Assembly: GCA_014885115.2 (NCBI GenBank)
Contig: WKLE02001417.1
Location: 1-50,127, forward strand
Direction of reading: 5' to 3'
From: Asterionellopsis glacialis
Lineage: Eukaryota > Bacillariophyta > Plagiogrammaphyceae > Rhaphoneidales > Asterionellopsidaceae
DNA length: 50,127 bases
Part shown: piece by piece, positions 29,393-41,547 of the stretch
How the letters are laid out: each line of letters starts with the position of its first letter
Position numbering within the stretch: position 1 is the stretch's first letter
Made by a program: the position numbers and the translations under genes
The notes under the pieces: model-generated
The model's database searches: none
The model's input: only the letters and a program-made list of their open reading frames with translations
What the model was told of the DNA's origin: nothing

Positions 29393-30994
29393 ATGAACTT
29401 TAGAGAAATCTCGACAACCAAAATTATTTTGAAAATAACATGTTTATTAATACTGCCAACTAGTTTACATGCTTTCCAAAATGTCTTAACTTTTCGACCG
29501 GCCTTTCAAATTTCATCTAACGCATTATACTGTCCGACCCACCTTTATCAAACGCCAGTAAAGCGCAATGGGGACGTACGGTCTCGAAAAGCTATGGCAA
29601 GACGGAAGCGAATCAAAGAGTCAGAAGAGCAGGAACGAGCGTGGTTAAATTTTGTGAATAGAGATCTAGAAGCAAACACAGTCGGAAAAATTGACCCATC
29701 CCTGACCCGGCAGATGATTCCAGCAATGAGATCTTGGGCTAGGCGAAAGTCCTTGATAGGGGCAAAGAATGCAGCAAATTTGCTTGATCGATTCATCAAA
29801 GAACATTTGGCAGGCAATAAAGTTGCGGTGCTAGATCCATTACCGTTTAATATTGTCATGGACTCGTGGGTGAAGAGTGGAGAGGATGATGCACCCCAAC
29901 GTGTGGAAGAGGTTCTTAGGTTAATGCAAGATTTGAGAAAGGATCACGCAGAACTCAGTGAAATTCGGCCTGATGTCATCAGTATGTCTACATTGGTGGC
30001 AGCCTGGGCTAAGAATGGCAAAAGGGACTCTGCCTCTCGTGCTGAAGGGATTCTATCTTATATGGAAGGACACGGCTTATCTCCCAACACCATTACCTAC
30101 AATACAGTGCTTCATGCAATAGCATTCAGTAGAGATGAAAACAAGGTATCTCGTGCTGAAAAGTTATTGCAACGAATGAAGGAAAGGTACGAATCGGGAC
30201 ATGACTGTCGCCCTGACATCTTCACTTATCAATCTCTTATTACGGCATGGTCGCGATCTGGTCTAGACGGAGCTCCGCAAAAGGCAGAAGAACTGTTAAG
30301 CTTTCTAGATGAACAACAAAAAGAGGGTCACAAATATTTGGCTCCGAATAGCCATTGCTTTGCTGCATCCATTCATGCCTGGGCTAATAGTAGAGAGGAT
30401 GAGAAAGCAAGAAAGGCATATTCCATGCTACAAACTATGAGAAAATTGCACGAGGTCGAGCATAACGATAGGGTCAGACCAAATCCAATAGTTTTCACCT
30501 CCGTTATCAATGCATGTGCGTCACCAGTAAATGAGGATGAAAAGGAGGATGCCTTTCAGATCGCTCAGCTTACATTGGAAGAACTTCGCCATTCGAGCTA
30601 CGGTAGACCGAACTTTGTCACATACGCTGCCTTTCTCCACGTCTGTGCAACGACACTCCCTATGGGTCAGCGACGAGATGCAACTGTTCGACAAACTTTC
30701 TTTGAATGTTGCAGAACAGGCCATGTAAGCTCACTCGTAATAGAAAAGTTAGAAGAAGCAGCATCGCCTTCACTATACCAAGAGCTATTGGGTGGATCGT
30801 TGGAAATAGATTTTGATGGTACTCAAATGGTGACCCTCCCAGCAACCTGGGCCTGCAACGTAAAGGGAGAGAAACGACCAAAAAGCAAAACTAGGATCGT
30901 TGCGAAGCATCTGTCAACTGACACCTTGTCTAGATTGAAAAAAGAAAAGGAGGAAGACGACCTTGTTCTTACGTGGACTGAATCTTCTCTCTAG
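29393..30994 (+). CDS. Pentatricopeptide repeat (PPR) protein, probably plastid-targeted
   Basis: PPR proteins bind organellar RNA and act in its processing, stability or translation. The protein is 533 aa from the ATG at 29393, in context CACCATGAA. The frame is open 15 codons further upstream but without an ATG. The N-terminus has a hydrophobic signal segment (IILKITCLLILPTSLHAFQN). The A-F junction is typical of the heterokont plastid bipartite leader. From about residue 140 to 450 there are roughly six to seven 35-residue helical repeats, for example DVISMSTLVAAWAKNGK, NTITYNTVLHAIAFSRDE, DIFTYQSLITAWSRSGLDGA, NPIVFTSVINACASPVNE and NFVTYAAFLHVCATTLP. No editing (DYW) or SMR domain is seen at the end. 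The tail is basic, then acidic. Confidence 0.9.
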   Translation: MNFREISTTKIILKITCLLILPTSLHAFQNVLTFRPAFQISSNALYCPTHLYQTPVKRNGDVRSRKAMARRKRIKESEEQERAWLNFVNRDLEANTVGKIDPSLTRQMIPAMRSWARRKSLIGAKNAANLLDRFIKEHLAGNKVAVLDPLPFNIVMDSWVKSGEDDAPQRVEEVLRLMQDLRKDHAELSEIRPDVISMSTLVAAWAKNGKRDSASRAEGILSYMEGHGLSPNTITYNTVLHAIAFSRDENKVSRAEKLLQRMKERYESGHDCRPDIFTYQSLITAWSRSGLDGAPQKAEELLSFLDEQQKEGHKYLAPNSHCFAASIHAWANSREDEKARKAYSMLQTMRKLHEVEHNDRVRPNPIVFTSVINACASPVNEDEKEDAFQIAQLTLEELRHSSYGRPNFVTYAAFLHVCATTLPMGQRRDATVRQTFFECCRTGHVSSLVIEKLEEAASPSLYQELLGGSLEIDFDGTQMVTLPATWACNVKGEKRPKSKTRIVAKHLSTDTLSRLKKEKEEDDLVLTWTESSL

Positions 30995-32479
30995 GTAGAG
31001 GCCATGATTTAGCTATTGTTTTAGAGTACGATCTTGAAAGCGAATACAAAGAGTTAGGATAATAGGAAGATACCCTAATTCACATGCTATGAAGGAGTTT
31101 CCAGGTTTATTGGCAATTGGCTGTTTACGCTCCACTAACTTGAAGCATGAATGTGACTACGGATTCTCGTGTTTGTGTCTCAAACAGCCTCAGCAATAAT
31201 AGACTTTTTGTGTAAAGATAAATTCTGCTGATCTCACAGGTTATCATGTGTGTAGTCGCTTTCCCTCCTCTCACCAGCAGAAGTGTAATCCGGTAGAAGC
31301 ATAACCAGCTAAAGCTAAAGCTAAACATAGCGCCCTAAACTAAAGTATCTAAGAATTTCATAAAAAGTGCTTGTGAGGGCATCATAATTGTGCAGTTGCT
31401 TTCCTTCCTCCCAGCAGAAGTCTAATCCGGTAGAGGCTTTATAAGCTAAGCTAAATATAGTGCCCTAAACTAGTGTATTGAGAATTTTGCTCTGCAATAA
31501 AAAGTATGTGTGAGGTGTTGAAGAATCGCTTCACGTATTCAAAAAGCATTTTTGTGAAGGAATCTACCGCATTCTGATTCTAATCTATATCTAAAGAAAA
31601 GTGAGTGCCAAACCAATTATATTCAATGTTCATTCTAATTGATCAGAAAATTCAGTCGATATGATTATTGTACTCCATCGAAACCCCCCATCTCACCCAT
31701 GTAGGTCAAGCCTCCCCAAATCGGAATTACTTCTCACAAATTAAAGTGGACTCTCTGGACCAAAACTGATTTGTCGTTAAATCTTTGACCTGGTGAAAGG
31801 TCCAAAAATGGAAGCTTTCCTCTGACGACGAAGTCAAAGCTAATGTATTATTTGAAGAAATTGCGCCTGGCCAAGAATGAGTGATTTCTCGTATTCTTGA
31901 ATGTTGCAAAATCCTTGTGATAGGAAAGTTTACCCGCACACTAATTCTAAAAGTCACAACATTGTAATTGTGTTGCATTCGATCATTCCGTAGGCTGTCC
32001 TTTATGGAAGATTTTCGCAGCTTGAATAGAAGCACTATCTATTTAAGTTTGCCTGCTTTCCCTTCGAAACAAATTCAGCAGTATCTCATGAAAACTGAGA
32101 TTTGTTTTAGCTTTCGTACACATGGAGGAGTTTTTAGCCTAGTCTAGAGGTGTCTAGTAAACACTATCTAAGGATATCCATACTATGCCGATGTTCTTAT
32201 TACTATTCCATATTTCTAGTTAGTGAGCTAAACTTTTCTCAAATCGCTTATTAATTGGCAAAATGAATAGGTATATGACGTTTACGCCAGTGCTCTTAAA
32301 TAATGAGTACCCTCTGTCTGGAAAATAATTCCATCGTCGACTTTCCGACCCTCCCAGTCCTCTGCACAAAGATATTCGAGAGAATTTTCCTTTGTAGTCT
32401 AGCTAGGAACTCTCACTCTAAGGCCGCCCTTGCTACCTTTTCTTGATCTACCTGCTTTAGATTCCCAAAAACAGAGGTT
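30995..32479. other. Convergent intergenic region, 1.5 kb
   Basis: This lies between the 3' ends of the PPR gene and the RRM gene. It holds a tandem duplication at 31243-31515 (annotated separately) and otherwise AT-rich sequence with short chance frames. No GTACCAGGTAC-type motifs were seen, in contrast to the 5' flanks. Confidence 0.45.
31243..31515. repeat. Degenerate tandem duplication, two units of about 130 bp
   Basis: Unit 1 (about 31243-31378) and unit 2 (about 31381-31515) share, in order, GTAGTCGCTTTCC versus GCAGTTGCTTTCC, AGCAGAAGTGTAATCCGGTA versus AGCAGAAGTCTAATCCGGTA, a GCTAAAGCTAAA-type run, GCCCTAAACTA, and an end close to GTGTGAGG. Identity is about 75% by eye. Both lie in the 3' flank of the PPR gene. 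Confidence 0.7.
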
Positions 32480-34615
32480 TTAGAAACTCGTTCCAAGACG
32501 TCCAGTTTCCTTTGCAAAATTAATGCGCAACACACCACCGTTCATGATAGAACCACCTAAAGCATTCCGAGCATGTACAGCGGATACTTTATCACTTGTG
32601 TTGACAAAACTGAAAGTTCCCTTCATAACACAACCTGTAATCACAGCGTGCAGTCCGAATGCTTCCCGCAGTTGCTGTTCAGTCGTTCCAGTGCCGTAAC
32701 CTGCCACAAAGAGATTTTTCGTTGCAGGGTTGCCACGATCATCGCGTACTGCATCATAATCAATTTGACCGTACTGGTTTTGTGGCAGTGGTCCGTCTCC
32801 CCTACCGAAAGACGACGAACGATTGTGTCCGCTTCCTCCATAGCTGTTGCTGCTCGAAGAAATGTTTGAGGAGGTAGAATTGAAACCACCGTCACGACTA
32901 CTTCTTTGAGCAAAATTGATACGGATAGAGCCTCCATTGAGGAGAGCGCCATTTAATACTTCTTTTACACGCCTAGCCCTTGATGCATCGTTTGTGTTTA
33001 CAAAGGCAAATCCTCTCTTCATAACTACCTCTGTAACTTGAACGTGTGGAGCAAACAGATTGACAATGTCCGCTAGAGTTGTATTTGGCCCATACCCGCT
33101 CACGTGTAAATTCTTATCTGAGTTACTACCTTTATCTTGGCGACTTCCATTGGAAGATCCACCGTAGCTACTAAGTTGCTGCTGCTGAGATGACAACTGT
33201 TGAAGATGAGCCGATCCACCAGCCTGATACATACCCATCTGACTTGACTGCTGCTGTTGTCCAAATTGTTGTGATTGCCCGTGGTCCATCATTTGCTGGT
33301 CTGAAAAGTTTCTACCTTCGTCGTACACACTATTTGAGTCCGAGAAATTTCCTCTCAAAGCACTTGTCTTTGGCGAAAGAGCCTGTTCCTGCATAACAAT
33401 CGAGTGCATCTGCTGTTGACTTGTTCCTTCTTGGAAGTTTTGTCCTTCCGGTGGTGAGCTATGGTTTGGGGTGAAAAAGGGAATGATATTTGCTTTAAAT
33501 GTCGTTGTGGCGAGATCAAGCGCTTCCTCGCTCTCCGTTTGTCCGTTTGGGTTACTTGGTACATCATTGTCTGATACATAAGCACGAGGTGTAACAGAGT
33601 TAACTCTGAGCATCTGCTCTTCAAGTTCACTTGATTCAACTGAAACATCCGATACGTACCGCAAAGGGGCAGGTGTGCGCCAAAAACTTGTCGGTCGCAT
33701 TCCATTTCTAGGGTCAGACAATTGCTTATCATCGCGCTCAATCTTAGATCGTTTCGCATGTGCAAGGAAACTTTCATCTGTTACCCGATCGCGCTTTCCT
33801 CCCTCTTGATTTTGAGCTTTTTCTAATTGGCCTCCAGAATGATCCGCCCATTGTACTCCTCGTTCTGACAAGGCATTGTTTCCCCCAGAGGGTCCCGACG
33901 CTTTCGTAATCAGACTCGAAAACTTGGACGATGAGGTATTTTTGGCATCCGCCGGTGCTGACTTTAGATTGCTTCCATTGTTGGACGACGGAGCATTTTT
34001 AGTCTTATTTATAATCGAGGCTGTATCTTCTCGCCTTTTTTGCTTCACAGAAGCACTCCAGTTGTTCTTCACTTTCTTTATCCTCTCTTTGATTTTTTTT
34101 TCATTGCCAGAGCCTATACATATCTTGTGTTTTTCAAATGTCCCAATTGTCTTACCTATTCCAGAGGACATGACAGCCGTCTTGGATACAGGCAGTTCAC
34201 TGATATTCGTAAGCATATGCATTAGGAGTTCTACACCACCCACATTGCTAGCTGAAATGTCGTCAAGCCATTTCTTCACAACACCGAGGAATCCGCCATT
34301 CAGTATTTGTTGCAGCGCTTGATTGTCTGAAGGAGTGGCACCAACAATTGCGAGGAGCACGCACCGCCGGAACTCAAGAACGGCTGCTTTTCGCTCTGGC
34401 TCCATATCTGACGGGAATTTGTCAACTGAGGAAGCTAGTTGAACAGCTGAAGTGAATCCTGATGTCACCGTCGGTGTTGAACCCAAGGCTAGTCCCGACT
34501 GGTCCTCGAATATAGCGTTGATAGCGTCATCAAAACCATCTTCCTCAAATACTCCATTTTGCGATATCAGAGATGGTGGGCATTTTCCGCTTGACTTCAC
34601 ACGTTGTAACAGCAT
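32480..34615 (-). CDS. RNA-binding protein with TFIIS-N/LW domain and two RRMs
   Basis: A 711-aa single-exon protein. At about 103-165, ILNGGFLGVVKKWLDDI followed by LLMHMLTNISELPVSK resembles the TFIIS N-terminal (LW) domain. That domain docks transcription elongation factors such as IWS1, and the PP1 regulator PNUTS. A basic stretch follows (KIKERIKKVKNNW). The middle is low-complexity, Ser/Gln-rich (QFGQQQQSSQMG). RRM1 is at about 502-572 (NLHVSGYG ... GFAFVNT) and RRM2 at about 633-705 (NLFVAGYG ... TFSFVNT). Their RNP1 motifs are shortened but have aromatic positions, and the two RRMs resemble each other, so they may have arisen by duplication. A co-transcriptional RNA-processing role in the nucleus is the likely inference. 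Confidence 0.82.
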   Translation of the reverse strand: MLLQRVKSSGKCPPSLISQNGVFEEDGFDDAINAIFEDQSGLALGSTPTVTSGFTSAVQLASSVDKFPSDMEPERKAAVLEFRRCVLLAIVGATPSDNQALQQILNGGFLGVVKKWLDDISASNVGGVELLMHMLTNISELPVSKTAVMSSGIGKTIGTFEKHKICIGSGNEKKIKERIKKVKNNWSASVKQKRREDTASIINKTKNAPSSNNGSNLKSAPADAKNTSSSKFSSLITKASGPSGGNNALSERGVQWADHSGGQLEKAQNQEGGKRDRVTDESFLAHAKRSKIERDDKQLSDPRNGMRPTSFWRTPAPLRYVSDVSVESSELEEQMLRVNSVTPRAYVSDNDVPSNPNGQTESEEALDLATTTFKANIIPFFTPNHSSPPEGQNFQEGTSQQQMHSIVMQEQALSPKTSALRGNFSDSNSVYDEGRNFSDQQMMDHGQSQQFGQQQQSSQMGMYQAGGSAHLQQLSSQQQQLSSYGGSSNGSRQDKGSNSDKNLHVSGYGPNTTLADIVNLFAPHVQVTEVVMKRGFAFVNTNDASRARRVKEVLNGALLNGGSIRINFAQRSSRDGGFNSTSSNISSSSNSYGGSGHNRSSSFGRGDGPLPQNQYGQIDYDAVRDDRGNPATKNLFVAGYGTGTTEQQLREAFGLHAVITGCVMKGTFSFVNTSDKVSAVHARNALGGSIMNGGVLRINFAKETGRLGTSF

Positions 34616-37164
34616 CTTTGTAGCAATTGTTTCTACCCCTCTCTTTCTATAAAATATTTTTTTTTTTTCCTTAATCCAATTCCGCAGTTGGTGTCGTCAA
34701 GGCCGTGTTGTCGAAATTTCAATCTAAGCGCTTCGACGGGCTTTACACTTACACTTGCTTTTCCAATAGATTCTTCCTCGATTGGCACGGGTTGCACCTC
34801 TAGCAGAGAGGTTCTTACTACCAGTACCAGGCTTCTTTTAGTCCGGTAGTCAGTATAATAATAATATTTTTGGATATTGGTCTGCAGAGACTAAAACAGG
34901 TCCTGGTGGCTGAGTATCTGGTAGATCAGGAAAATCGTCTTCAAGGTAGGAATTACTGTGTCATCAGACTAGAGTAGGACCTACCAGGTAAGAGTACAAG
35001 GTAAGAGTACCAGGTAATAGAGCTTGGTAGTCCTCTAGTACTGTACCAGGTGCCCAGGTACAGGAAGAACTATACCTGTGGGTAAGATGATTCGGATATA
35101 TACAGAAGATGCTGCAAGAATAGACACTAATCTCGATAGTAAATGTTTTTGTCCGTTCGTAGCTTCTGTCTTTTTTCAGATGGCATGGGAGTCTTGTAAC
35201 CCCTGATCTGGTATTTGTAATAGGTCATATGCCCTTATAAGGATAAAGAGAGTGTATCTCTGACAAAGAATTAAATAGGGAATACCAATATGTGCAACTG
35301 AAATGGATTTTCACTAAAATCTGCAAATTTAATTGGTTTGAAATGACGACATAATAAGAAAAGTGTATCAGTATAGACAAGCTTCAGAAGACTTTCATTT
35401 TTAATTAACCGTCATGATTTATGACTTATTACAGCCGCAAAATGAGTTTTCTCTCAAACGGTTGTAATCTAGAAACTCAGAAACTGTGTAATTTTCCTGT
35501 ACCAGGTACCACTGGTATCAACCAATTGCAGAAAAATCTTCACTAGCACGCACCTAACGGTACCGTGTACAGGTACCTGGTACCAGGTACGCCTTAGATC
35601 AAGATTTGACCGTACCTGGTACCTGGTAGTTTATCAAGTATGTAGAAACATACAAGGAAATATGATTTTTTACATTCTGCGGCGTGCCTTACCCCAGGTA
35701 CTAGTTCAGGTACAATATTTACCTGTACCTGGGTACCTCTCTATAGTAAGATACAAGGTACAGTATACTAGTACCGTACAGGTAAGTAAGTCTCCTCCTG
35801 TACCAGGTACCTCTACTAGCACTAATGAATAGTTCCAGTTCCTTTTAGCACTACTATCCTACAGGTACAAGCAGATTCACCTGGTTCAATTATAAAAAAT
35901 AATAACCTTGATGTTGAAGCAAAGGAAGTCAGAATGCTGATAGCCACTCTTATATAATAATATATGAAAGTATAAAACAAAAACCACGTCAATGGCATAA
36001 AGCCAGAATGAAAGCAACCAATCAAAGTCTTTATTTGATAGGATATGCAGTCACCAGGTACAGAAAAAGAAACAGAAATAACAATGTACTACAAGATTTC
36101 AAAAGTCTACGTAGATGATACTGTATCTTTCTCGATTTTAGTGAAGTATTTTTTTTTAATTTGGCGAAGTCAAAACATACTGCGCCACTAATGGATGTAA
36201 CAACAGGACACGACACGACACGAAAAGACAAGCCAAACATCATTCGTTTCGTGGCCTGAGATGAAGTGTTCCAATAAACCCCCATTCCTTGCACTTGGGG
36301 TACTACTACGTACAAGTAGGCAACTAAAATATAATTTTATCTGGCTTAGAAAAGGTTGGTTGTCATTTCTTGGTTGTTCGCCTTTTTTTTCATTATACAA
36401 CGACATTCTTTCAACTTTATAAATAACAACAACAATCAACTCACTTTTAAAATAAGAATTAGTGTTTAATTTTATGTAAAACAATTGGATTCTTGTATTC
36501 ATATTGGTAGATTGTTGAGTTTCCGTATGCACAGGTTACAGTCGCCTTTAGATATGATAGAAGAACGCTCCCGTTGCTTAAGTCGAGCTTGGAATGGAAC
36601 CCCCCTTCCCTGATTAAGTTTCTCCACATCGTTCTGTTTGTGAATTGGTAAAAAAAACTATGGAAAATCAAATCAAACTCCTTGAAGCAAAAAGATGAAA
36701 AAAAAATTTGAGAAAAGCTCTGAAAAGAGAGATACACTGTACCTCATGATTTGAGAGCTTGTTTTGAGAAGATCCAATGTGAACGCGAGTAGACTGTCAC
36801 TACAAAATCCGGTGAAATAATTCTGCCTTCGAGCGAGATTGATGAGACTGCTATTATAGGTGTAGCTCAAAATAAGTTATAATGTATTTCCTTTGAACGA
36901 TCGGGTCTACAAAAGATTGAACTTCTATTTAATGCTGTGGTAGATGACCGGTGTTTGAAAGGCTTCTTTGTAAAACAATTTTCAGCTTTTAACGCCACAA
37001 AAATGGGTATATTACATATTACATATTATTATATTTTCCAGATATATAAAATCATATGATCTTTTGGCTAAAATATCTTTTAGAGAAATGATGTGATATA
37101 GAATACTCGGCTTTACTCTTTCTTTAAGACAAGAGCAGTGCGTGCACCGAATATCCATTGTGAC
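34616..37164. other. Gene-poor region with two dense dispersed-motif clusters
   Basis: No gene is supportable in 2.5 kb; frames are short and AT-rich. Cluster one (34810-35095) and cluster two (35495-35865) hold the highest density of GTACCAGGTAC-type palindromes in the window, for example ACAGGTACCTGGTACCAGG near 35570-35590, and CGTACCTGGTACCTGGTAG near 35610. Between 35865 and 37164 the sequence is AT-rich, with ATTACATATT repeats near 37010-37030. Confidence 0.55.
35495..35865. repeat. Dense cluster of GTACCAGGTAC-type palindromic motifs
   Basis: About ten copies or half-copies lie in 370 bp, in both orientations: TGTACCAGGTACCACTGGTA, GGTACCGTGTACAGGTACC, TGGTACCAGGTACGCC, CCCAGGTACTAG, ACCTGTACCTGGGTACC, AGTACCGTACAGGTAAG and TGTACCAGGTACCTC. 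Spacing is irregular, so this is neither a simple tandem array nor a CRISPR array. Confidence 0.7.
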
Positions 37165-39536
37165 TTAATCGATTTCAATAACTTCTACATCGTTAGATGA
37201 TGATGAAGCTGCTGCTGCTGCGGCTGATTCCCAATTCTTGTCTTCCACGGCTGGTGCTAACTTGGCTTTTTTGGCAGGTGGTTGTTTTTTATCATCGTCG
37301 TCCATAGATTCAGCTGATCGCTTGACACCATTATTTGAATCATCCTTGGATGGTTCATTGTCATTTTCCTCAACAATGACAATATCATCATCATCATCAT
37401 CGTTATTTTGAGTGGGAGCAGATGCAGTAGCTTGTTTCTCCTTTCCATTTTCCTTGGTAGCAGTAGATTCTTCTGGAGACGTATTAGACGAAACAGTTGG
37501 TTTCTTTCCACCAATAATATACTTTCCTTCGGCAGTACCACCACCACTCTCATTGTTGTTCTTGTCACCACCACCATTAGCTTCTTCTTCACCTTCTTCC
37601 AACGGCCATTCGTCTTGATGTGTCACACAAACGTCCACTTCTAAATCCTGTGAAAAATCTTCAATGCTTAATACCGTACCATTCTGTATACCACCACATG
37701 GTAATGTAGGTAATGTCTTTTGTAAATTTGATGTATAGGCATCTGTATCGGCACCTTCACCTTCTTCGTAGACAATGTCGCCCTCTAATAAAATACTGCG
37801 ATATACATACATATATAAAATGATTGAATGGGGTGGGATAGGAAGAGAGGAGATAAGATGAGAGACATACAGACAAATAGATTAGATATGAATGAAGCCA
37901 TGCCACATGACATCACATTACACCCTCTCCAACAGTAAACTCCAATTTGGTTGGTTCCAAACTAACAAGACTAACTATACTACGTGTAGACATTATGTAC
38001 TTACGTTGGTTCGTGGAATCCCAATTCTTTTTTAATAATCGTTTCCAACATGGATTCCAATGTCCATTTCTCCACGTGAATGGTTAACGATATAGTTGCA
38101 TTCCGACACACAAAGCAATTAGGGTTTGGATCGGGCAATGTGGTGGGTAACAAATACAAACCTTTTCTTGTTTTTTCACGATTGCAATAAATGTATCGAC
38201 ATTTGTCTTTCAAGGAGGTACTAGTCGTATTTTCGTCTTCCTTTGGCAATTGATTTTGTAATATATGAAAGACTTGCAAAACTTGTAATCCAGCCACAAT
38301 AGCATTAGTGGTAGCAATCGCGGGGATGATATTACCTGCAATACCCTTGGCACTGTAGAAGGATTGGATGGGTTCAATACCGAATACCATGGAACGTAAA
38401 TTCGAAGATGCCGTGACGAATCTCATGGCCAACATGTCATCTTTATCAAATTCGTCGAGTACCGTCGTCGTTGGAGCTGCTGCATCGACTATACAGGATA
38501 CAAATTCACTTATATTCTCTACACAGGACCATACATTGGTGGATTTGTAGGTAGATGTTTGTTTGGTTGGTGGTGATACATGTTGTGATTGTTCAATAGT
38601 TTGGGATGACAATGGTTTCGGTGCCTTTTTCGCTGTTTTATACCGTCCTGTTGCCGATTGTTTTTCAATTTCAACAATGTATAATTTTTCAATTAATACA
38701 CGTGCTACTGTTTCAATTTTTTCATTGTCATGGTTGTTGTCTCCAGAAGATGATAATAAAGATCGCAAGGTCGTCACAGTTTCCATAAAGGTACTTGGCT
38801 CTTCCCCATTGGGGTCTTCATGTAACATACTTTCTTCGGGTTTCGGTCCAAACAGTAATTTATACAATTCCTTTGACCATACAATGGTATGGACAGGGAC
38901 AGAGGGTGTGGAACGGATGGTACATATGGGATAGACCTTTTGAGTAGGTTTGGGTTGACATTCGTAGCATTCGACGTTACTTTCTTTGTCAATGACAGTG
39001 ACTTGTCCTAAATATCCCGTCGTTCCAGCCTCAATTAAGGGTACCTTGGCCGCCAAGGCTAATCGATTGACACGACGACGTGCCGTTACATTGTCTAGAG
39101 CATTTAATATTAAATTAAATTGTTGTACATACTGGACATTAAATTTAGTATTGTCACATACATTCCCATGATGTGGTTTGTATTGGATGCTACTACTGCT
39201 ACTACCATTCCCATTGGTTCCCTCTCCACCTCCAAGGAGTGGTGACATGTTGGTTGCAACCTCACAAGCGACATGACATTTGGGCATGCCTACATGATGG
39301 GATCGGAATAAAAATTGACGATTTAAATTCGAAACATCAATGGTATCTAAATCAATAACCTCCACGTTTCCAAATCCAGACAAGGCCAAGTTTTTTAACA
39401 ATTCACAACCAATCCCACCTGATCCCACCAATAAAATTTTTGATTTCAAAATGGATTGAAACACATGAGAGCCTACAGTGACTTCTAAACCCTTCAATAG
39501 TGATGGAGTAGGAGTACTGGAGGAGGATGTCGTCAT
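37165..39536 (-). CDS. UBA2: SUMO-activating enzyme E1 subunit 2 (UBA2/SAE2), 2 exons
   Basis: With SAE1 this subunit adenylates SUMO, carries it as a thioester and passes it to UBC9. Exon 1 is 39536-38005 and exon 2 is 37795-37165 (720 aa). The intron 38004-37796 has GTAAGT...CGCAG, and the split Thr codon is restored. The frame runs two codons above the ATG at 39536 with no earlier Met. Motifs: adenylation loop VGSGGIGCELLKNLALSG near 34-55, DLDTIDVSNLNRQFLF, zinc pair CYEC near 188, catalytic Cys in YPICTIRSTPSVP near 205, and second zinc pair CFVC near 475. The second exon gives the ubiquitin-fold domain (GTVLSIEDFSQDLEVDV), then an acidic tail with a SUMO-interacting motif (DDIVIVEEND), a basic KKAK stretch and an ending VEVIEID. 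Order and motifs match animal UBA2. Confidence 0.95.
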
Positions 39537-40085
39537 CGTCACGTCTGTTGTGGGATTATTATTATTTGTCGTCTTTGAGATTGTTGGAGGGGGAACAACT
39601 TCCTACGGCGCGCCAAGAATTTGGTATCAGTTATTAAATAATACCAGGTATGGTTTTATGAGTAGGCAAATCTTTGTGGAGAGTCGAGAGGGCGGGACGG
39701 CGCTCTCCTTGCTTGTGGATGGAGGGCCAGGCAAATCAAGAAATTGTACAAGTTCTATTTACGTACACACGAGAAGCAGGAAGATCCAAAAACAACACAA
39801 CTGGCAACTCCCAATCGTTCACCTACTAGCTAGGATGGTCCCAAAATTTATTTACCCGGACCATTTTCTCCAAGTAATATCACCCCATGGCAGCCCCCAA
39901 TCACCAACTTGAAAAAAAGAAAATGAAAACGCATGGAAAATTAAGCTTGCCTGCCAACAAAGGGCTCAAATTTCCACCCGTTTTTATTTTTTTCTAAGAA
40001 CCATTGAGAACAAGCATCACCATTTGAGAGGGCACTTTCTACTGTCTGTCTATAAATTGTTGATGCACTGTATTTACTATTCTTA

Positions 40086-40194
40086 GCTGGAAGGTGTTCA
40101 AACCAAAATTCTGTTTCCATGCAGGCCTGTAATGGTTGTTTCTGTAGACCTGAATCAAAACAGATTTTCAGATGGAACACTTTGGTGATCCAGC
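40086..40194. repeat. 109-bp palindromic repeat, copy B
   Basis: The ends GCTGGA (40086-40091) and TCCAGC (40189-40194) are inverted. Inside, AAAATTCTGTTT faces AAACAGATTTT, and GCAGGCCTGTA faces GTAGACCTGA. It aligns with 16461-16571 at roughly 70-75% over the central 80 bases. Confidence 0.6.
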
Positions 40195-41547
40195 TAAGTG
40201 AAGCAAAGTCATCGTCATCATTGTCCATTGACACTCTCATTGTCAATCTTGTTCACAAAATTCATACCCATTTATATTATATACATGGGCAGCTGTATGA
40301 TTTTTTCAAGAACATTTAGTTGTTTCCAGAAATTACTTAAGAAACAATATTTGACAGAGTAACACAATTCAATTTTTAATTAAAGGAAATTTAACTGTTT
40401 TTTAAATATTGTTTTATTTTCATCCTATTATAATTATAGTAATATAAAACTTAAAATATCAAATTGCTCTGTTTGGTATTTTCCTTTCCTCTTTTTTTTG
40501 CTGGATATACAAATTCAAAACTTTTCTTTTCTTTTATTTTTTGTGTGCAAGTGTCTTTATGTCATCATCATTGCTCTCCCAGAGATGGTTGCAAGATGGG
40601 ACTGTTGAAAAAAATCCAAATTACCTGAAGTTGAAAAATAATAGATAGCCCACTGGGATGAGATACATAAAGTGTACCATTGGTGGGATAAGTGCTGGCA
40701 GCATGCAGTTCCAAATAAAATTCTTAAGGGATAAAAATGGAAAAATTCATATTGAAAATGAAACTTATTCCCCAAAGAACAAAGAGCAAAGAACTGAGTT
40801 AAATGTTAAAATGAAAAGGAAGTCAGACTTTGTTGTAGTAGTACCAGCAAAAGAATAGCCATGGGTGAAGTTGAAAGGACATTATTTGAAACCTTTCATC
40901 TATTTTGACAAAACAATACTATCAATTTCCAAGGAAAAGAATAAGATTAAACATAAAATAGATTGCATATATAGTTTGGAAACTCAACTATATATTGGGG
41001 TGTCCCTCCTATTGGGCTGTCAGAAAGTATTATAAAAATAACCTAATAATCTGAATACACTATATATTTATATGGAAATCTTGTACTAGACACCCCTTTT
41101 TCTATTGAAACAATTTCGGTAGAACTATATACAAACAAATGTTACATAACCTACATATTTGAAGTACTCATTTCTTAAATTCAATAGTTTGTAAAACTGT
41201 ACAGTACCATACTCTAATCAACAAAACCAGACTGAATAGACAGTTTGAAGTAACCAAAACTGGTGAACAAGGTTTTGAGCTTTTTTAGCTCCTAAGTAAT
41301 TTCTACACATTTTCACCCAGTACTTGATTGTCTTCTTCCCAAAAAAATTGCCCCAAATTGGGACTCCAACTGTAAATTTTTCTTAACAAGAATCCACTTT
41401 GTAAAACCAAGCATGAGTCAACATTTCCATATTATATAAATGAAAAAAATGCCGGCCTACAGGTTGCGATGAATTAAATCACAACCTAATTTGAAATAGA
41501 AAAGGCTCATAACTCATAACCCATTAACAGACAAACCAAGATACATA

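Noticed and set aside
35495..35865. CRISPR-like array
   Set aside because: Units are degenerate, irregularly spaced and in both orientations; the host is eukaryotic.
39941..40246. 101-codon minus-strand frame
   Set aside because: It contains the palindromic repeat copy B and has no recognisable fold.
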